Below are positions 8,520 through 18,139 of a stretch of DNA of 64,000 nucleotides, piece after piece. Numbering within the stretch: position 1 is the first letter of the stretch; each line of letters opens with the position of its first letter. Location: the NCBI RefSeq assembly GCF_009391885.1, contig NZ_VZII01000007.1, positions 124,001-188,000 on the forward strand, given 5' to 3'. Both the position numbers and the translations under genes were made by a program. The notes beneath the pieces are model-generated. The model was not told the origin of the DNA. It worked only from the letters and a program-made list of their open reading frames with translations, and did no database searches. The DNA comes from Pseudomonas sp. MN1F. Lineage in GTDB: Bacteria > Pseudomonadota > Gammaproteobacteria > Pseudomonadales > Pseudomonadaceae.

Positions 8520-10319
8520 CTAGCTATCCAACCTGAGCACGGCGAGGAAGGCTTCCTGTGGAATCTCCACGTTGCCCACCTGTTTCATGCGTTTCTTACC
8601 GGCCTTCTGCTTCTCCAGCAGTTTCTTCTTACGGCTGACGTCACCACCGTAGCACTTGGCCAGTACGTTCTTTCTGAGCGCCTTGACGGTCGTCCGCGCG
8701 ATGATCTGGCCGCCAATGGCTGCCTGGATCGCCACGTCGAACATCTGCCGAGGGATCAGCTCCTTCATCTTCTCGGTCAACGCACGGCCTTTGTAGGCCG
8801 CGTTGTCGCGGTGCACGATCAACGCCAGGGCATCTACCTTGTCGCCGTTGATCAGTACGTCCAGCTTGGCCAGGTTGGCCGACTGGTAGCGATCGAAATG
8901 ATAGTCCAGCGAAGCATAGCCGCGGCTGGTCGACTTCAGGCGGTCGAAGAAGTCCAGGACCACTTCGTTCATCGGCATGTCGTAGCGCACCTGCACCTGG
9001 CTGCCGAGGAACTGCATGTCGCGCTGCACGCCACGTTTCTCGATGCACAGGGTGATGACGTTGCCCAGGTGTTCCTGCGGCACCAGGATGGTCGCGGTGA
9101 CGATCGGCTCGCGGAAGTCGGCCACCGCAGACACGTCTGGGAGCTTGGACGGGTTGTCGACGATGATGGTTTCGCCGGTTTTAAGTTCCAGCTCATAGAT
9201 CACGCTTGGCGCGGTGGTGATCAGGTCCAGGTCGTATTCGCGCTCCAGGCGCTCCTGGATGATCTCCATGTGCAGCATGCCGAGGAAGCCGCAACGGAAG
9301 CCGAAGCCCAGAGCGTCGGAGCTTTCCGGCATGTACTGCAGCGACGAGTCGTTGAGGGTCAGCTTCTGCAGGGCGTCGCGGAAGTCCTCGAAGTCATCGG
9401 AGCTGACCGGGAACAGGCCGGCGTAGACCTGTGGCTGAATCTTCTTGAAGCCGGCCAGCACTTCGACTTCAGGCGTCGAGGACAGCGTCAGGGTGTCACC
9501 GACCGGTGCACCGTGAATGTCCTTGATGCTGGCGATGATGAAGCCTACTTCACCGGCTTTCAGGTCAGCCGTCTGGGTGTGCTTGGGGGTGAACACACCG
9601 ACGCTGTCGACCAGGTGCACCTTGCCGGTGGACTTGACCAGGATCTTGTCGCCTTTCTTGACGCGGCCGTGGCGCACACGCACCAGCGAGACCACGCCCA
9701 GGTAGTTGTCGAACCAGGAGTCGATGATCAGCGCCTGCAGTGGCGCTTCGATATCACCTTCCGGCGCGGGGATGGTCTGCACCAGGCGCTCGAGCACCTC
9801 GTCCACGCCCATGCCGCTCTTGGCGCTGCAGGCCACGGCGTCGGTGGCGTCGATGCCGATGATCTTCTCGATCTCGTCCTTCACGCGGTCCGGGTCGGCC
9901 TGGGGCAGGTCCATCTTGTTCAGGACCGGCATGACCTCCAGGCCCTGTTCGATGGCGGTGTAGCAGTTGGCCACGGACTGGGCTTCGACGCCCTGGCCGG
10001 CGTCCACCACCAGCAGCGCGCCTTCACAGGCCGCCAGCGAACGCGAGACTTCGTAGGTGAAGTCGACGTGGCCGGGGGTGTCGATGAAGTTCAGCTGGTA
10101 GACCTTGCCGTCCTGCGCCTTGTAGTTGAGCGTGACGCTGTGGGCCTTGATGGTGATACCGCGCTCGCGCTCCAGGTCCATGGAGTCCAGTACCTGGGCT
10201 TCCATTTCGCGCGCCGACAGGCCACCGCACATTTGAATGAAACGGTCGGCCAGCGTCGACTTGCCATGGTCGATGTGGGCGATGATGGAGAAATTGCGGA
10301 TATGACTCAAATCACTCAC
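8520..10319 (-). CDS. lepA: Elongation factor 4 (LepA)
   Basis: LepA is a ribosome-binding GTPase implicated in 30S biogenesis and in back-translocation or remodelling of stalled ribosomes. The product is 599 residues, the family length. The G domain shows [17 protein letters not shown] near the N-terminus, DTPGHVDF and [10 protein letters not shown]. The domain specific to LepA occupies the C-terminus ([20 protein letters not shown], about 560 to 580). The ATG at 10319 begins [12 protein letters not shown], as in relatives. It is the first gene of the lepA-lepB-rnc-era-recO-pdxJ run, so the main promoter should lie between 10320 and 10460. Confidence 0.97.
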   Translation of the reverse strand: MSDLSHIRNFSIIAHIDHGKSTLADRFIQMCGGLSAREMEAQVLDSMDLERERGITIKAHSVTLNYKAQDGKVYQLNFIDTPGHVDFTYEVSRSLAACEGALLVVDAGQGVEAQSVANCYTAIEQGLEVMPVLNKMDLPQADPDRVKDEIEKIIGIDATDAVACSAKSGMGVDEVLERLVQTIPAPEGDIEAPLQALIIDSWFDNYLGVVSLVRVRHGRVKKGDKILVKSTGKVHLVDSVGVFTPKHTQTADLKAGEVGFIIASIKDIHGAPVGDTLTLSSTPEVEVLAGFKKIQPQVYAGLFPVSSDDFEDFRDALQKLTLNDSSLQYMPESSDALGFGFRCGFLGMLHMEIIQERLEREYDLDLITTAPSVIYELELKTGETIIVDNPSKLPDVSAVADFREPIVTATILVPQEHLGNVITLCIEKRGVQRDMQFLGSQVQVRYDMPMNEVVLDFFDRLKSTSRGYASLDYHFDRYQSANLAKLDVLINGDKVDALALIVHRDNAAYKGRALTEKMKELIPRQMFDVAIQAAIGGQIIARTTVKALRKNVLAKCYGGDVSRKKKLLEKQKAGKKRMKQVGNVEIPQEAFLAVLRLDS

Positions 10320-10460
10320 GGGTCAACACTCGGAAAAGGCTGCGAGCCGGACGCCCGCCGAAAAATAGCCGGGAATTGTACCTTAAGCTGCTGGGATATG
10401 GGAGATTCCTCTATCGGACTGTACACAGCATTCGCGCCTGCAATTGTGAACTTTCATGAA

Positions 10461-10484
10461 AAAGGGCAGCCAGAGCTGCCCTTT
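10461..10484 (-). terminator. Rho-independent terminator after mucD
   Basis: A 10-bp stem, AAAGGGCAGC and GCTGCCCTTT, with loop CAGA. On the minus strand it is followed by TTTTTCATG, giving a uridine tract right after mucD. This closes the algU-mucA-mucB-mucD unit and separates it from lepA. Confidence 0.85.
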
Positions 10485-10501
10485 CCTACTTCTGAACCCG
10501 C

Positions 10502-11938
10502 TTATTCAGCGAGTTTGAAGGTGATGAAGCTGGCACGGCCCTGACGTAGCACGCGCATCGACACCGAACGGTTCTTTGGCAGGTCCTTGGCGATCTCGGT
10601 GAACTGCTTGGCCGAAGTGACCGCCTGGTTGTTCAGGTGGCTGATGACGTCACCCGGGCGCAGCCCGATCATCGCGGCCGGGCCGTCCTGGACTTCCTTG
10701 ATGACCACGCCGCCCTTCAGTTCCAGGGTCTTCTTCTGCTCGTCGGTAAGGTCCGATACCGACACACCCAGGCGGTTGCTGTTGCGCTCGGCGCTGCCTT
10801 CAGGGCTGCTACCGGTGCCGATGTCGGCATCGTCATCCGGCATCGGGCCGACGGCGACGTCCAAGGTCTGGCGCTTGCCGTTGCGAATGATCTCGAGCTT
10901 GGCCTTCTCACCGTCCTTCAGGCTGCCGACCAGGTGCGGCAGGTCGGCCGACATGACGATCGGCTGGCCGTTCATGCTCAGGATCACGTCACCCACCTGC
11001 AGGCCGCCCTTGGCTGCCGGGCCGTTTTCCAGCACCTGCGCCACCAGGGCACCAGCCGGCTTGTCGAGGCCGAACGATTCAGCCAGGTCCTTGTTGACCT
11101 CCTGGATCACCACGCCCAGCCAGCCGCGGCTGACCTTGCCGTCTTTCTTCAGCTGGTTGGACACATCGAGCGCCACGTCGATCGGAATGGCGAAGGACAG
11201 GCCCATGAAGCCACCGGAACGGGTGAAGATCTGCGAGTTGATACCCACCACTTCGCCCTTCATGTTGAACAGCGGGCCACCGGAGTTACCCGGGTTGATG
11301 GCCACGTCGGTCTGGATGAACGGCACATAGGTGTCGTTGGGCAGGGTCCGGCCCTTGGCGCTGACGATACCTTTGGTCACCGAATGGTCGAAGCCGAACG
11401 GCGAACCGATGGCCAGCACCCATTCACCGACCTTGAGTTTCTCGGAATCACCCAGCTTGACGGTCGGCAGGTTCTTGCCCTCGACCTTGAGCAGGGCCAC
11501 GTCAGTGCGTGGATCGGTGCCGATCAGCTTGGCCTGCAACTCGCTGCGGTCCGACAGGCGGACGATGATCTCGTCGGCATCGGCAACCACATGGTTGTTG
11601 GTCAGTACATAACCATCGCTGGAGATGATGAAGCCCGAACCCAGCGACATGGCCTCACGCTGGCGGTCACCGCGCGGCGAACGCGGCTGTTGCGGCATAT
11701 TGCGTTCGAAGAACTCACGGAACATCGGTGGCAGGCCTTCGAGGTCCGGCATCTGCCCGGAGGCGACGCGGTCCGGCAGCTTCTGCTTGGTGCTGATGTT
11801 GACCACGGCCGGCGAGGCCTGCTCGACCAGGGTGGTGAAGTCCGGCAGGGCTTCATCGGCCTGGGCACTGAGCACCTGGCCGAGCATCAGCACGGCGGCG
11901 AACATCGTTAGGTAGGATTTCAAGCGTGGTATTGACAT
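10502..11938 (-). CDS. mucD: Periplasmic serine protease MucD (DegP/HtrA family)
   Basis: MucD is a periplasmic chaperone-protease that degrades misfolded envelope proteins and dampens AlgU activation. The product is 478 residues with a signal peptide (cleavage near AQA, residue 27). A trypsin-like domain has H116 (TNNHVV), D146 (TDVALLKV) and S219 (NPGNSGGPL), followed by two PDZ domains (about 275 to 375 and 385 to 475; RGWLGVVIQEV marks the first). The ATG at 11938 has GGGAG upstream; a longer in-frame extension to 11992 lacks a signal-peptide context. It sits immediately after mucB where P. aeruginosa would have mucC. Confidence 0.93.
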   Translation of the reverse strand: MSIPRLKSYLTMFAAVLMLGQVLSAQADEALPDFTTLVEQASPAVVNISTKQKLPDRVASGQMPDLEGLPPMFREFFERNMPQQPRSPRGDRQREAMSLGSGFIISSDGYVLTNNHVVADADEIIVRLSDRSELQAKLIGTDPRTDVALLKVEGKNLPTVKLGDSEKLKVGEWVLAIGSPFGFDHSVTKGIVSAKGRTLPNDTYVPFIQTDVAINPGNSGGPLFNMKGEVVGINSQIFTRSGGFMGLSFAIPIDVALDVSNQLKKDGKVSRGWLGVVIQEVNKDLAESFGLDKPAGALVAQVLENGPAAKGGLQVGDVILSMNGQPIVMSADLPHLVGSLKDGEKAKLEIIRNGKRQTLDVAVGPMPDDDADIGTGSSPEGSAERNSNRLGVSVSDLTDEQKKTLELKGGVVIKEVQDGPAAMIGLRPGDVISHLNNQAVTSAKQFTEIAKDLPKNRSVSMRVLRQGRASFITFKLAE

Positions 11939-12113
11939 ACGGCTCCCGTCACAACGAGCGGTAGTTGGAAATAGCCCTGCACAAAGCAGCAAAGGCCAGA
12001 CTCCTAGAAGCCTGACCTATAGAAAATTTGCCGAAGGATTGCAAATGACAATGCTTTAATTTCATTTCAGCCGCGTGTCCGTTCGCCTGTGCATTGCCCT
12101 TGATCCGGCCCGC

Positions 12114-12137
12114 AAAAGCGCGCCGTTACTGGCGCGC
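12114..12137 (-). terminator. Terminator or attenuator overlapping the mucB stop
   Basis: On the minus strand GGCGCGC, a 6-nt loop holding the mucB stop codon, GCGCGCC-type return arm and then TTTTGCGG. The stem is about 7 bp and very GC-rich, with a short uridine run. It may partly terminate the transcript before mucD, giving mucD lower or independent expression. Confidence 0.6.
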
Positions 12138-13091
12138 CTGGGCATCCTGAGGGCGCATCGACAACGCGACACGTTCTGCCGTACCCAGCGGAATTTCGCC
12201 GACCACGGTGACCTGCACCTTGCCCTTGGGCGTGTTCAGGCGCCGGGAAACGGCCGAGGTCGGGCCAAGCTGGGTGCGCACATCGGCACCGGCATCATCC
12301 TTCACGGGTTCGAGGAACACCGAGAAGCGGGCCAGGCCATCGTCATACATCAGGCTGCTGATCGAGCTGTTGCGCTCGGGATCCCGGCGCACCGTACTGT
12401 TGATCAGCTCGAAACCCGGCGGCAGCCAGTCTGAGCGCCAGCCAGCGACGGCTTCGGTGGCGGTAGTGGGCGCACGCTCGATCGGCTTGCAAGCGGCACT
12501 GGCTTGCAGGTCCTGGTCGCTAGGCAGGTCGTCGGTGTCCAGGCGAGTCATCTGGAAGCGCTCGAGCAACTGCCCCTTGTCATTGAGCATCAATGAACGC
12601 AGTGGCAGGCCGGTGCGGCGGTCCAGATGAAGTTCGAACGCATAGCGATGCTGGTCACGCGGCGTCAACGTGACGATCACGGCGTCGCGGTCGGCGACCC
12701 GTGACCTGCCCGCCACGCTCAGGTCGTACCAGCTCATCAGCTTGAGAGGGTCAAGCGAACGCTGCGCAGAATCAGGAGGGCTGCCTACCCCGCTCGCCAA
12801 GGCACCACTGACGCACTGCACCTTGCCATCCACGCGCACGATTTCCTGGGCGGCGCCATCGAGCTGCAGAAGCCGCTCGCTGACCTTGCCGTCCTGAACG
12901 CGATGCCAGATATCGTGGGAAGAAAAGCTGCCGTTACGTTCGTAGACGAAGGCGCCTTGGTAACTCTGCTTCTGCTCGGCCTGTGCCAGCTTGTTCAACC
13001 ATTCGCTCGCCTCGGGCGAGGAGTTGGCTGCCAACGCTGGCACCGTCATGCAGCTGCCTATCAGCAGCGACAGGAGAGGTAGCGCGCGCAT
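12126..13091 (-). CDS. mucB: Sigma factor regulatory protein MucB (RseB family)
   Basis: MucB is a periplasmic protein that binds the C-terminal domain of MucA and shields it from AlgW cleavage; lipid or lipopolysaccharide signals release it. The product is 321 residues. The signal peptide is cleaved near PALA (about residue 21). The MucB/RseB N-terminal domain (about 25 to 200) has SYQGAFVYERNG and the C-terminal domain (about 215 to 315) has WLPPGFELINSTVRR. It follows mucA by 12 bases. The family is usually 315 to 320 residues, so this copy is complete. Confidence 0.94.
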   Translation of the reverse strand: MRALPLLSLLIGSCMTVPALAANSSPEASEWLNKLAQAEQKQSYQGAFVYERNGSFSSHDIWHRVQDGKVSERLLQLDGAAQEIVRVDGKVQCVSGALASGVGSPPDSAQRSLDPLKLMSWYDLSVAGRSRVADRDAVIVTLTPRDQHRYAFELHLDRRTGLPLRSLMLNDKGQLLERFQMTRLDTDDLPSDQDLQASAACKPIERAPTTATEAVAGWRSDWLPPGFELINSTVRRDPERNSSISSLMYDDGLARFSVFLEPVKDDAGADVRTQLGPTSAVSRRLNTPKGKVQVTVVGEIPLGTAERVALSMRPQDAQARQ

Positions 13092-13103
13092 GATCCTCCT
13101 TAC

Positions 13104-13694
13104 TTAGCGGTTTTCCAGGCTGGCGGCGCGGGCATACGGCAGGGCGGTTTCAGTGCCCTTGAGCGCGGATTCCTGCGCGTGCTGGCGCAGATAGCCTGGC
13201 AGACGCTGATCCCAGCCGGCCTGGTTCTGCAGCACGCCGTTGGCCATCGGCCCGGTCGGTTGCTCACTGCTTTCACTATAGCCTGCCAAAACCGCCGGGC
13301 CCTGACTTTGTGGCAGGGTCAGGCCTTGCTGTACAGGCTGCTGGGCAGCCAGCTCGGCGCCGGTGATCTCGTCCTGGTTGTACATACGCACACCAGCCAG
13401 TACCGCCACGGTGACCGAGGCGGCCACGGCCAGGCGGCCAAGGCTGCGCCACGGGCCCTGCTTGACCTTGGCCGGCACGGCTTCGTCAGCCAGCGCGGCG
13501 GAGACCGCCGAGGCGATATCCAGCTTGGGCAGCAACAGCTCCTTGTGCATCGCTGCCCGGGCTACCTGGTAACGCGACCAGGTGGCACGGGTTTCGGCAT
13601 CGTCGACGGCATTCAACACCCGACGCAATTCCAGTTCGTCCGCTTCGTTATCCATTACCGCGGACAGCGATTCCTGCAAAGCTTCACGACTCAT
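13104..13694 (-). CDS. mucA: Anti-sigma factor MucA
   Basis: MucA is a single-pass inner-membrane protein whose cytoplasmic domain holds AlgU inactive until regulated proteolysis by AlgW, MucP and ClpXP. The product is 196 residues, near the 194 of P. aeruginosa, so there is no mucoid-type truncation. The RseA-like N-terminal domain (1 to about 75) starts MSREALQESLSAVMDNEADE. The TM segment is about residues 84 to 102, and the periplasmic tail is Gln-rich (ELAAQQPVQQGLTLPQSQG). It lies between algU and mucB with short gaps, as in other pseudomonads. Confidence 0.95.
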   Translation of the reverse strand: MSREALQESLSAVMDNEADELELRRVLNAVDDAETRATWSRYQVARAAMHKELLLPKLDIASAVSAALADEAVPAKVKQGPWRSLGRLAVAASVTVAVLAGVRMYNQDEITGAELAAQQPVQQGLTLPQSQGPAVLAGYSESSEQPTGPMANGVLQNQAGWDQRLPGYLRQHAQESALKGTETALPYARAASLENR

Positions 13695-13725
13695 GGCGGT
13701 TCCTCTCTTGGCTGTCGCCGCTGTC

Positions 13726-14307
13726 TCAGGTTTCCTGCAACAACGGCTGCAGGGCTTTGTCTATGGCCTCCCGAGCGCGGAAGATTCGAGAGCGCACGGT
13801 ACCCACCGGACATTGCATGACGCTCGCAATGTCTTCGTAACTCAACCCGTCGAATTCACGCAGGGTCAATGCCGTGCGCAGATCTTCGGGCAGTTGCTGG
13901 ATGGTGCGATGGACAGTGCCTTCGATTTCATCCCGCAACAACGAGCGCTCTGGGGACTCGAGATCCTTGAGACCATGATCGCCGTCGTAAAACTCCGCAT
14001 CCTCGGAGCTCACATCGCTGTCTGGTGGCCGTCTTCCACGGGACACCAGGTAGTTCTTCGCCGTGTTGATGGCGATGCGGTACAGCCAGGTATAAAACGC
14101 ACTGTCACCGCGGAAATTGCCAAGCGCACGGTAGGCCTTGATAAAGGCTTCCTGCGCCACATCCTGGGCCTCGTGGGTGTCGTGAACGAACCGCACGATC
14201 AACCCTAGAATCTTGTGCTGATACTTCAGCACCAACAGATCGAACGCTCGCCTGTCTCCGCGCTGCACGCGCTCGACAAGCTGCTGATCCTCTTCCTGGG
14301 TTAGCAT
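13726..14307 (-). CDS. algU: Extracytoplasmic sigma factor AlgU (RpoE/sigma22)
   Basis: AlgU directs transcription of envelope-stress, exopolysaccharide and osmotic-stress genes. The product is 193 residues and very close to the P. aeruginosa protein along its whole length. Region 2 has FDLLVLKYQHKILGLIVRFV and GDSAFYTWLYRIAINTAKN; region 4 has LREFDGLSYEDIASVM and GTVRSRIFRAREAIDKAL. The ATG at 14307 follows GAGGAG at good spacing; two further upstream codons are open but not needed. It heads the algU-mucA-mucB-mucD cluster and its upstream region has an AlgU-type promoter, so it is probably autoregulated. Confidence 0.97.
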   Translation of the reverse strand: MLTQEEDQQLVERVQRGDRRAFDLLVLKYQHKILGLIVRFVHDTHEAQDVAQEAFIKAYRALGNFRGDSAFYTWLYRIAINTAKNYLVSRGRRPPDSDVSSEDAEFYDGDHGLKDLESPERSLLRDEIEGTVHRTIQQLPEDLRTALTLREFDGLSYEDIASVMQCPVGTVRSRIFRAREAIDKALQPLLQET

Positions 14308-14742
14308 GAACACTCCTCAGTGAACTCGAAGGAGCGTTGCAACAGCCTTTGTTCAGGCCTGCAACCATAGACTCGGGCTTTGCGCAAAAGTTCTCCCCTC
14401 CAAGCAAGTTTCCTGCGGCCCTTGGTCGGCTCGCACGGAAGACGCGGCACGGTCACGGCCCGCTGCGTCGATAATCAGGTTTCGAATACGCAGGTGTCAG
14501 CCCGGATAGAGCTGCCGCCCCGCGTCGCCGCGGCAAATTGTGGCGTGCGGACAGCCTTCATAGGATTTCCGGCCGTGTCGGAAAGTTCCCACAAAGATTG
14601 ACGCAACGTCCTAACCGGCATGGAAATTGGCTACCGCAGGCTGCTATAAAGGCAGCCCGGCCAGTATTCACGATAGTTTCACATTGCCATCTGCACGTGA
14701 CTATTGTGCCGCGCCCTTTCCAAAGATTACTAGTGTCCCGAC
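14308..14742. other. Divergent algU-nadB intergenic region, no gene seen
   Basis: 435 bases without a convincing coding region. The left part holds the AlgU-type promoter; the remainder should hold the nadB promoter and possibly further algU promoters. A small inverted repeat (GGCTGC and GCAGCC near 14640-14660) lies about 90 bp before nadB. Short open frames here lack ribosome sites and family resemblance. Confidence 0.6.
14367..14393 (-). promoter_or_regulatory. AlgU-dependent promoter of algU
   Basis: On the minus strand GAACTT (revcomp of 14388-14393), a 16-bp spacer, then TCTAT (revcomp of 14367-14371). This fits the AlgU/sigmaE consensus GAACTT-N16/17-TCtga and resembles, from memory, the P1 promoter of P. 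aeruginosa algU. It lies about 60 bp upstream of the algU start codon. Confidence 0.8.
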
Positions 14743-16347
14743 ATGAGCCAACAATTCCAACATGATGTCCTGGTGATCGGCAGCGGCGCAGCCGGTCTCA
14801 GCCTGGCACTGAACCTTCCCGGCCATTTGCGCATTGCCGTGCTGAGCAAAGGCGACCTGGCCAACGGTTCGACCTTCTGGGCCCAAGGCGGCGTCGCCGC
14901 CGTACTCGACAACACCGACACCGTGCAGTCGCATGTCGAAGACACCCTCAATGCCGGCGGCGGCCTGTGCCACGAAGAGGCTGTGCGCTTTACCGTCGAG
15001 CACAGCCGCGAAGCCATCGAATGGCTGATAGAGCAAGGTGTTCCTTTTACCCGCGACGAACACTACAGCGTCGATGATGGTGGCTTCGAGTTCCACCTGA
15101 CCCGTGAAGGTGGCCACAGCCACCGACGCATCATCCATGCTGCCGACGCCACCGGCGCGGCGATTTTCACCACGTTGCTGGAACAAGCCCGCAAGCGCCC
15201 GAACATCGAATTGCTGGAACAGCGGGTAGCGGTCGACCTGATCACCGAGCGCCGCCTGGGCCTGGCGGGCGATCGTTGCCTCGGGGCCTACGTACTGAAC
15301 CGCAACAGCGGCGAAGTCGACACCTTCGGCGCGCGCTTCACCGTGCTGGCGACGGGGGGCGCAGCCAAGGTCTATCTCTATACCAGCAACCCCGACGGTG
15401 CCTGCGGCGATGGCATCGCCATGGCCTGGCGCGCCGGCTGTCGGGTGGCGAACCTGGAATTCAACCAGTTCCACCCGACCTGCCTGTATCACCCCCAGGC
15501 CAAGAGTTTCCTGGTCACCGAGGCCTTGCGTGGCGAAGGGGCGTTGTTGCGCCTGCCCAACGGTGAGCGCTTCATGCCGCGCTTCGACCCGCGCGAAGAA
15601 CTGGCACCGCGCGATATCGTCGCCCGCGCCATCGACCACGAGATGAAGCGACTGGGCGTGGACTGTGTCTACCTGGACATCACCCACAAACCCGCCGATT
15701 TCATCAAGAGCCACTTCCCGACCGTTTACGAGCGCTGCCTGGCCTTCGGCATCGACATCACCCGCCAGCCGATCCCGGTGGTTCCGGCGGCCCATTACAC
15801 GTGTGGCGGGGTCATGGTCGATGATCGTGGCCACACCGATGTACCCGGCCTGTACGCCATCGGCGAAACCAGCTTCACTGGCCTGCACGGCGCCAACCGC
15901 ATGGCCAGCAACTCGTTGCTGGAGTGCTTCGTCTATGGCCGGGCCGCAGCCGCGGACATCGAGGCGCATCTGGACCAGATCGCCATGCCCAGGGCCCTGC
16001 CCTGCTGGGATGCCAGCCAGGTGACCGATTCGGACGAGGACGTGATCATCGCGCACAACTGGGACGAGCTGCGCCGCTTCATGTGGGACTACGTGGGGAT
16101 CGTACGCACCAGCAAACGCCTGCAGCGCGCCGAGCATCGCGTTCGCCTGTTGCTCGACGAGATCGACGAGTTCTACAGCAACTACAAGGTCAGCCGCGAC
16201 CTGATCGAACTGCGCAACCTGGCCCAGGTGGCGGAGCTGATGATCCGCTCGGCGATGCAGCGCAAGGAAAGCCGTGGGCTGCACTACACCCTGGATTACC
16301 CGGGGATGCTGGCCGAAGCCAAGGACACCATCCTCAGCCCGATCTGA
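14743..16347 (+). CDS. nadB: L-aspartate oxidase NadB
   Basis: NadB oxidises L-aspartate to iminoaspartate with FAD, the first step of de novo NAD synthesis, feeding NadA. The product is 534 residues, the usual length. The FAD-binding motif [15 protein letters not shown] is at residues 9 to 23. Substrate-site signatures [23 protein letters not shown] and [18 protein letters not shown] are all present. The C-terminal helical domain (about 430 to 534) is complete. Its 3' end overlaps the convergent ygfX gene by 14 bases. NadB next to rpoE/algU and sdhE-ygfX is a conserved gammaproteobacterial arrangement. Confidence 0.97.
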   Translation: MSQQFQHDVLVIGSGAAGLSLALNLPGHLRIAVLSKGDLANGSTFWAQGGVAAVLDNTDTVQSHVEDTLNAGGGLCHEEAVRFTVEHSREAIEWLIEQGVPFTRDEHYSVDDGGFEFHLTREGGHSHRRIIHAADATGAAIFTTLLEQARKRPNIELLEQRVAVDLITERRLGLAGDRCLGAYVLNRNSGEVDTFGARFTVLATGGAAKVYLYTSNPDGACGDGIAMAWRAGCRVANLEFNQFHPTCLYHPQAKSFLVTEALRGEGALLRLPNGERFMPRFDPREELAPRDIVARAIDHEMKRLGVDCVYLDITHKPADFIKSHFPTVYERCLAFGIDITRQPIPVVPAAHYTCGGVMVDDRGHTDVPGLYAIGETSFTGLHGANRMASNSLLECFVYGRAAAADIEAHLDQIAMPRALPCWDASQVTDSDEDVIIAHNWDELRRFMWDYVGIVRTSKRLQRAEHRVRLLLDEIDEFYSNYKVSRDLIELRNLAQVAELMIRSAMQRKESRGLHYTLDYPGMLAEAKDTILSPI

Positions 16348-16795
16348 AACAGGCGTCGAAGCGGCGCCGGCTGAACTTCAGCCTCACCCGCAAACGCCGA
16401 TGCAGGTCAGCCCCCAGGGCGTCTCGCGGCACGCACTGGCTCTCGCCGAGCCAGTGCCCTGCCCTGACGAACCGCAACACCACCAACCCCGGCACTGCCA
16501 CGCTGTCCCGGCACAAGCGCACCGGCTGCCAGCCCTGCGCCCGGCTGAACACACGCCAGCCCAGCGCGTCACGGCGCAGGCCGGTAACAGCACGGGGGTC
16601 AGTCAGCAGGATACGACGAGGGATGGCCCAGCTAGCGTGGGCAATACAACTGGCAAACACACAAAGGCCAAGCCACCAGGGCAGCGCGCTCAGCCACAAG
16701 ACCAGTAGCGCCAGCACCTGGCAACCCAGGTAGGCCGCCAGCAACAGGCGCGAGCCCTGCCAACGGCACTCGAAACACTCACTTGGGCTGGACAC
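16334..16795 (-). CDS. ygfX: YgfX/CptA-like membrane protein
   Basis: A 153-residue protein with two adjacent membrane segments in its N-terminal third ([27 protein letters not shown] region, about 15 to 55) and a basic soluble tail. Position directly after sdhE and this topology identify the YgfX family, called CptA in E. coli and reported to affect division proteins, although its toxin role is disputed. A GTG start at 16795 was chosen, overlapping the sdhE 3' end by 17 bases; longer upstream reading is out of sdhE frame and a shadow. The family diverges fast, so the assignment leans on context. Confidence 0.7.
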   Translation of the reverse strand: MSSPSECFECRWQGSRLLLAAYLGCQVLALLVLWLSALPWWLGLCVFASCIAHASWAIPRRILLTDPRAVTGLRRDALGWRVFSRAQGWQPVRLCRDSVAVPGLVVLRFVRAGHWLGESQCVPRDALGADLHRRLRVRLKFSRRRFDACFRSG

Positions 16796-17033
16796 GATCC
16801 AGAATGATGCGGACCATGCGCTGCAGCTCCGGGTCTTCCGACTCGGTGCGCTCCATGAACCAGCCGAACATGTCCTGATCTTCACAGCTCAACAGGCGGA
16901 CATAAAGTTCGCGGTCGGCTTCGCTCAGGGTCGAATAGACCTCCTGGGTGAATGGCACCAGCAGTACGTCCAGTTCCAGCATGCCGCGGCGGCTGTGCCA
17001 GAAAAGCCGGTTGAGTTCAGTTTGTTCGACCAT
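16779..17033 (-). CDS. sdhE: FAD assembly factor SdhE (CptB/YgfY)
   Basis: SdhE promotes covalent attachment of FAD to the flavoprotein subunits of succinate dehydrogenase and fumarate reductase. The product is 84 residues. The diagnostic RGxxE motif is R16-G17-M18-L19-E20 in [15 protein letters not shown]. The ATG at 17033 follows GAGGAGG closely. It is translationally linked with ygfX, the same pairing seen in enterobacteria. Confidence 0.93.
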   Translation of the reverse strand: MVEQTELNRLFWHSRRGMLELDVLLVPFTQEVYSTLSEADRELYVRLLSCEDQDMFGWFMERTESEDPELQRMVRIILDRVQPK

Positions 17034-17166
17034 GGGGCCCTCCTCGAATGGTCGCGCAGTATACCGCGCAGCGAACGAAGCGGCACAGGGCGTTGGTCTA
17101 GTCACCTACCTATTTTGTTACTGGCGTTCTATGATGGCCGCCAGTCTTTAGCCACCGCGATCACCC

Positions 17167-18108
17167 ATGGCCGATTCCGCTTTCTTCAGCCCCCTGTCCC
17201 ACGAGGGCATCCTCGCCGTCCGCGGCTCCGACGCCGGCAAGTTCCTGCAGGGCCAGCTGACCTGCAACATCAACTACCTCAGCCTCGAGCACGCCAGCCT
17301 TGGCGCCCGCTGCATGGTCAAGGGGCGCATGCAGTCGAGCTTCCGCATCCTGCCCGAGGGCAATGGCTACCTGCTGGCCATGGCCAGCGAGTTGCTGGAG
17401 CTGCAACTGGCCGACCTGAAGAAGTACGCCGTCTTTTCCAAGGCCACGCTCACTGACGAGAGTGCTGCCTGGGCGCGCTTCGGCCTGCAAGCTGGCGGCG
17501 CCGCGCTGCAGGCATTGGGGCTGGACCTGCCGGCAGCAGCGGGCAGTACCGTTCGCCATGATGGCCTGATCGCCATTGCCGTCTCCGCCGACCGTGCCGA
17601 GCTTTGGGTACCGGCAGACCAGGCCGCCAGCATTCGCCAACAGCTGGCAGCCACGCTGCCGCAAGGCAGCCTCAACGACTGGTTGCTGGGGCAGGTGCGC
17701 GCCGGTATCGGCCAGGTCATGGGCCCGACCCGTGAGCTGTTCATCCCGCAGATGATCAACCTGCAGGCAGTCGATGGCGTGAGCTTCAAGAAAGGCTGCT
17801 ACACCGGCCAGGAAATCGTCGCGCGCATGCAGTACCTGGGCAAGCTCAAGCGCCGCCAGTACCGGTTGGCGCTTGAACAGCAGGATATTCCGGCCCCGGG
17901 TACGGAAATCTTCTCGCCGACCCATGGATCCTCTGTTGGCGAGGTAGTACTGGCCGCCAGCACCGGCCAGGGCTGTGAGCTGCTTGCCGTGCTCAGCGCC
18001 GAGTCGGTGGAAGACGACAACCTGCACCTGGGCAGCCTCGAAGGCCCTCGCCTGCAGGTACTGAGCCTGCCGTACGAGCTGGACCGCGATCAGGAAATCC
18101 TGCGCTGA
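17167..18108 (+). CDS. ygfZ: Folate-binding protein YgfZ (Fe-S cluster repair)
   Basis: YgfZ is a tetrahydrofolate-dependent protein related to the glycine cleavage T protein that supports assembly or repair of some iron-sulfur enzymes. The product is 313 residues. The family signature K-G-C-Y-T-G-Q-E is present in SFKKGCYTGQEIVARM (about residues 200 to 215), with the catalytic-type cysteine retained. It is divergent from sdhE with 133 bp between and 31 bp ahead of the HDOD gene, so those two may be co-transcribed. Confidence 0.93.
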   Translation: MADSAFFSPLSHEGILAVRGSDAGKFLQGQLTCNINYLSLEHASLGARCMVKGRMQSSFRILPEGNGYLLAMASELLELQLADLKKYAVFSKATLTDESAAWARFGLQAGGAALQALGLDLPAAAGSTVRHDGLIAIAVSADRAELWVPADQAASIRQQLAATLPQGSLNDWLLGQVRAGIGQVMGPTRELFIPQMINLQAVDGVSFKKGCYTGQEIVARMQYLGKLKRRQYRLALEQQDIPAPGTEIFSPTHGSSVGEVVLAASTGQGCELLAVLSAESVEDDNLHLGSLEGPRLQVLSLPYELDRDQEILR

Positions 18109-18139
18109 ACAGTGCACCACCCTTGCCGTTGAGACGTTC

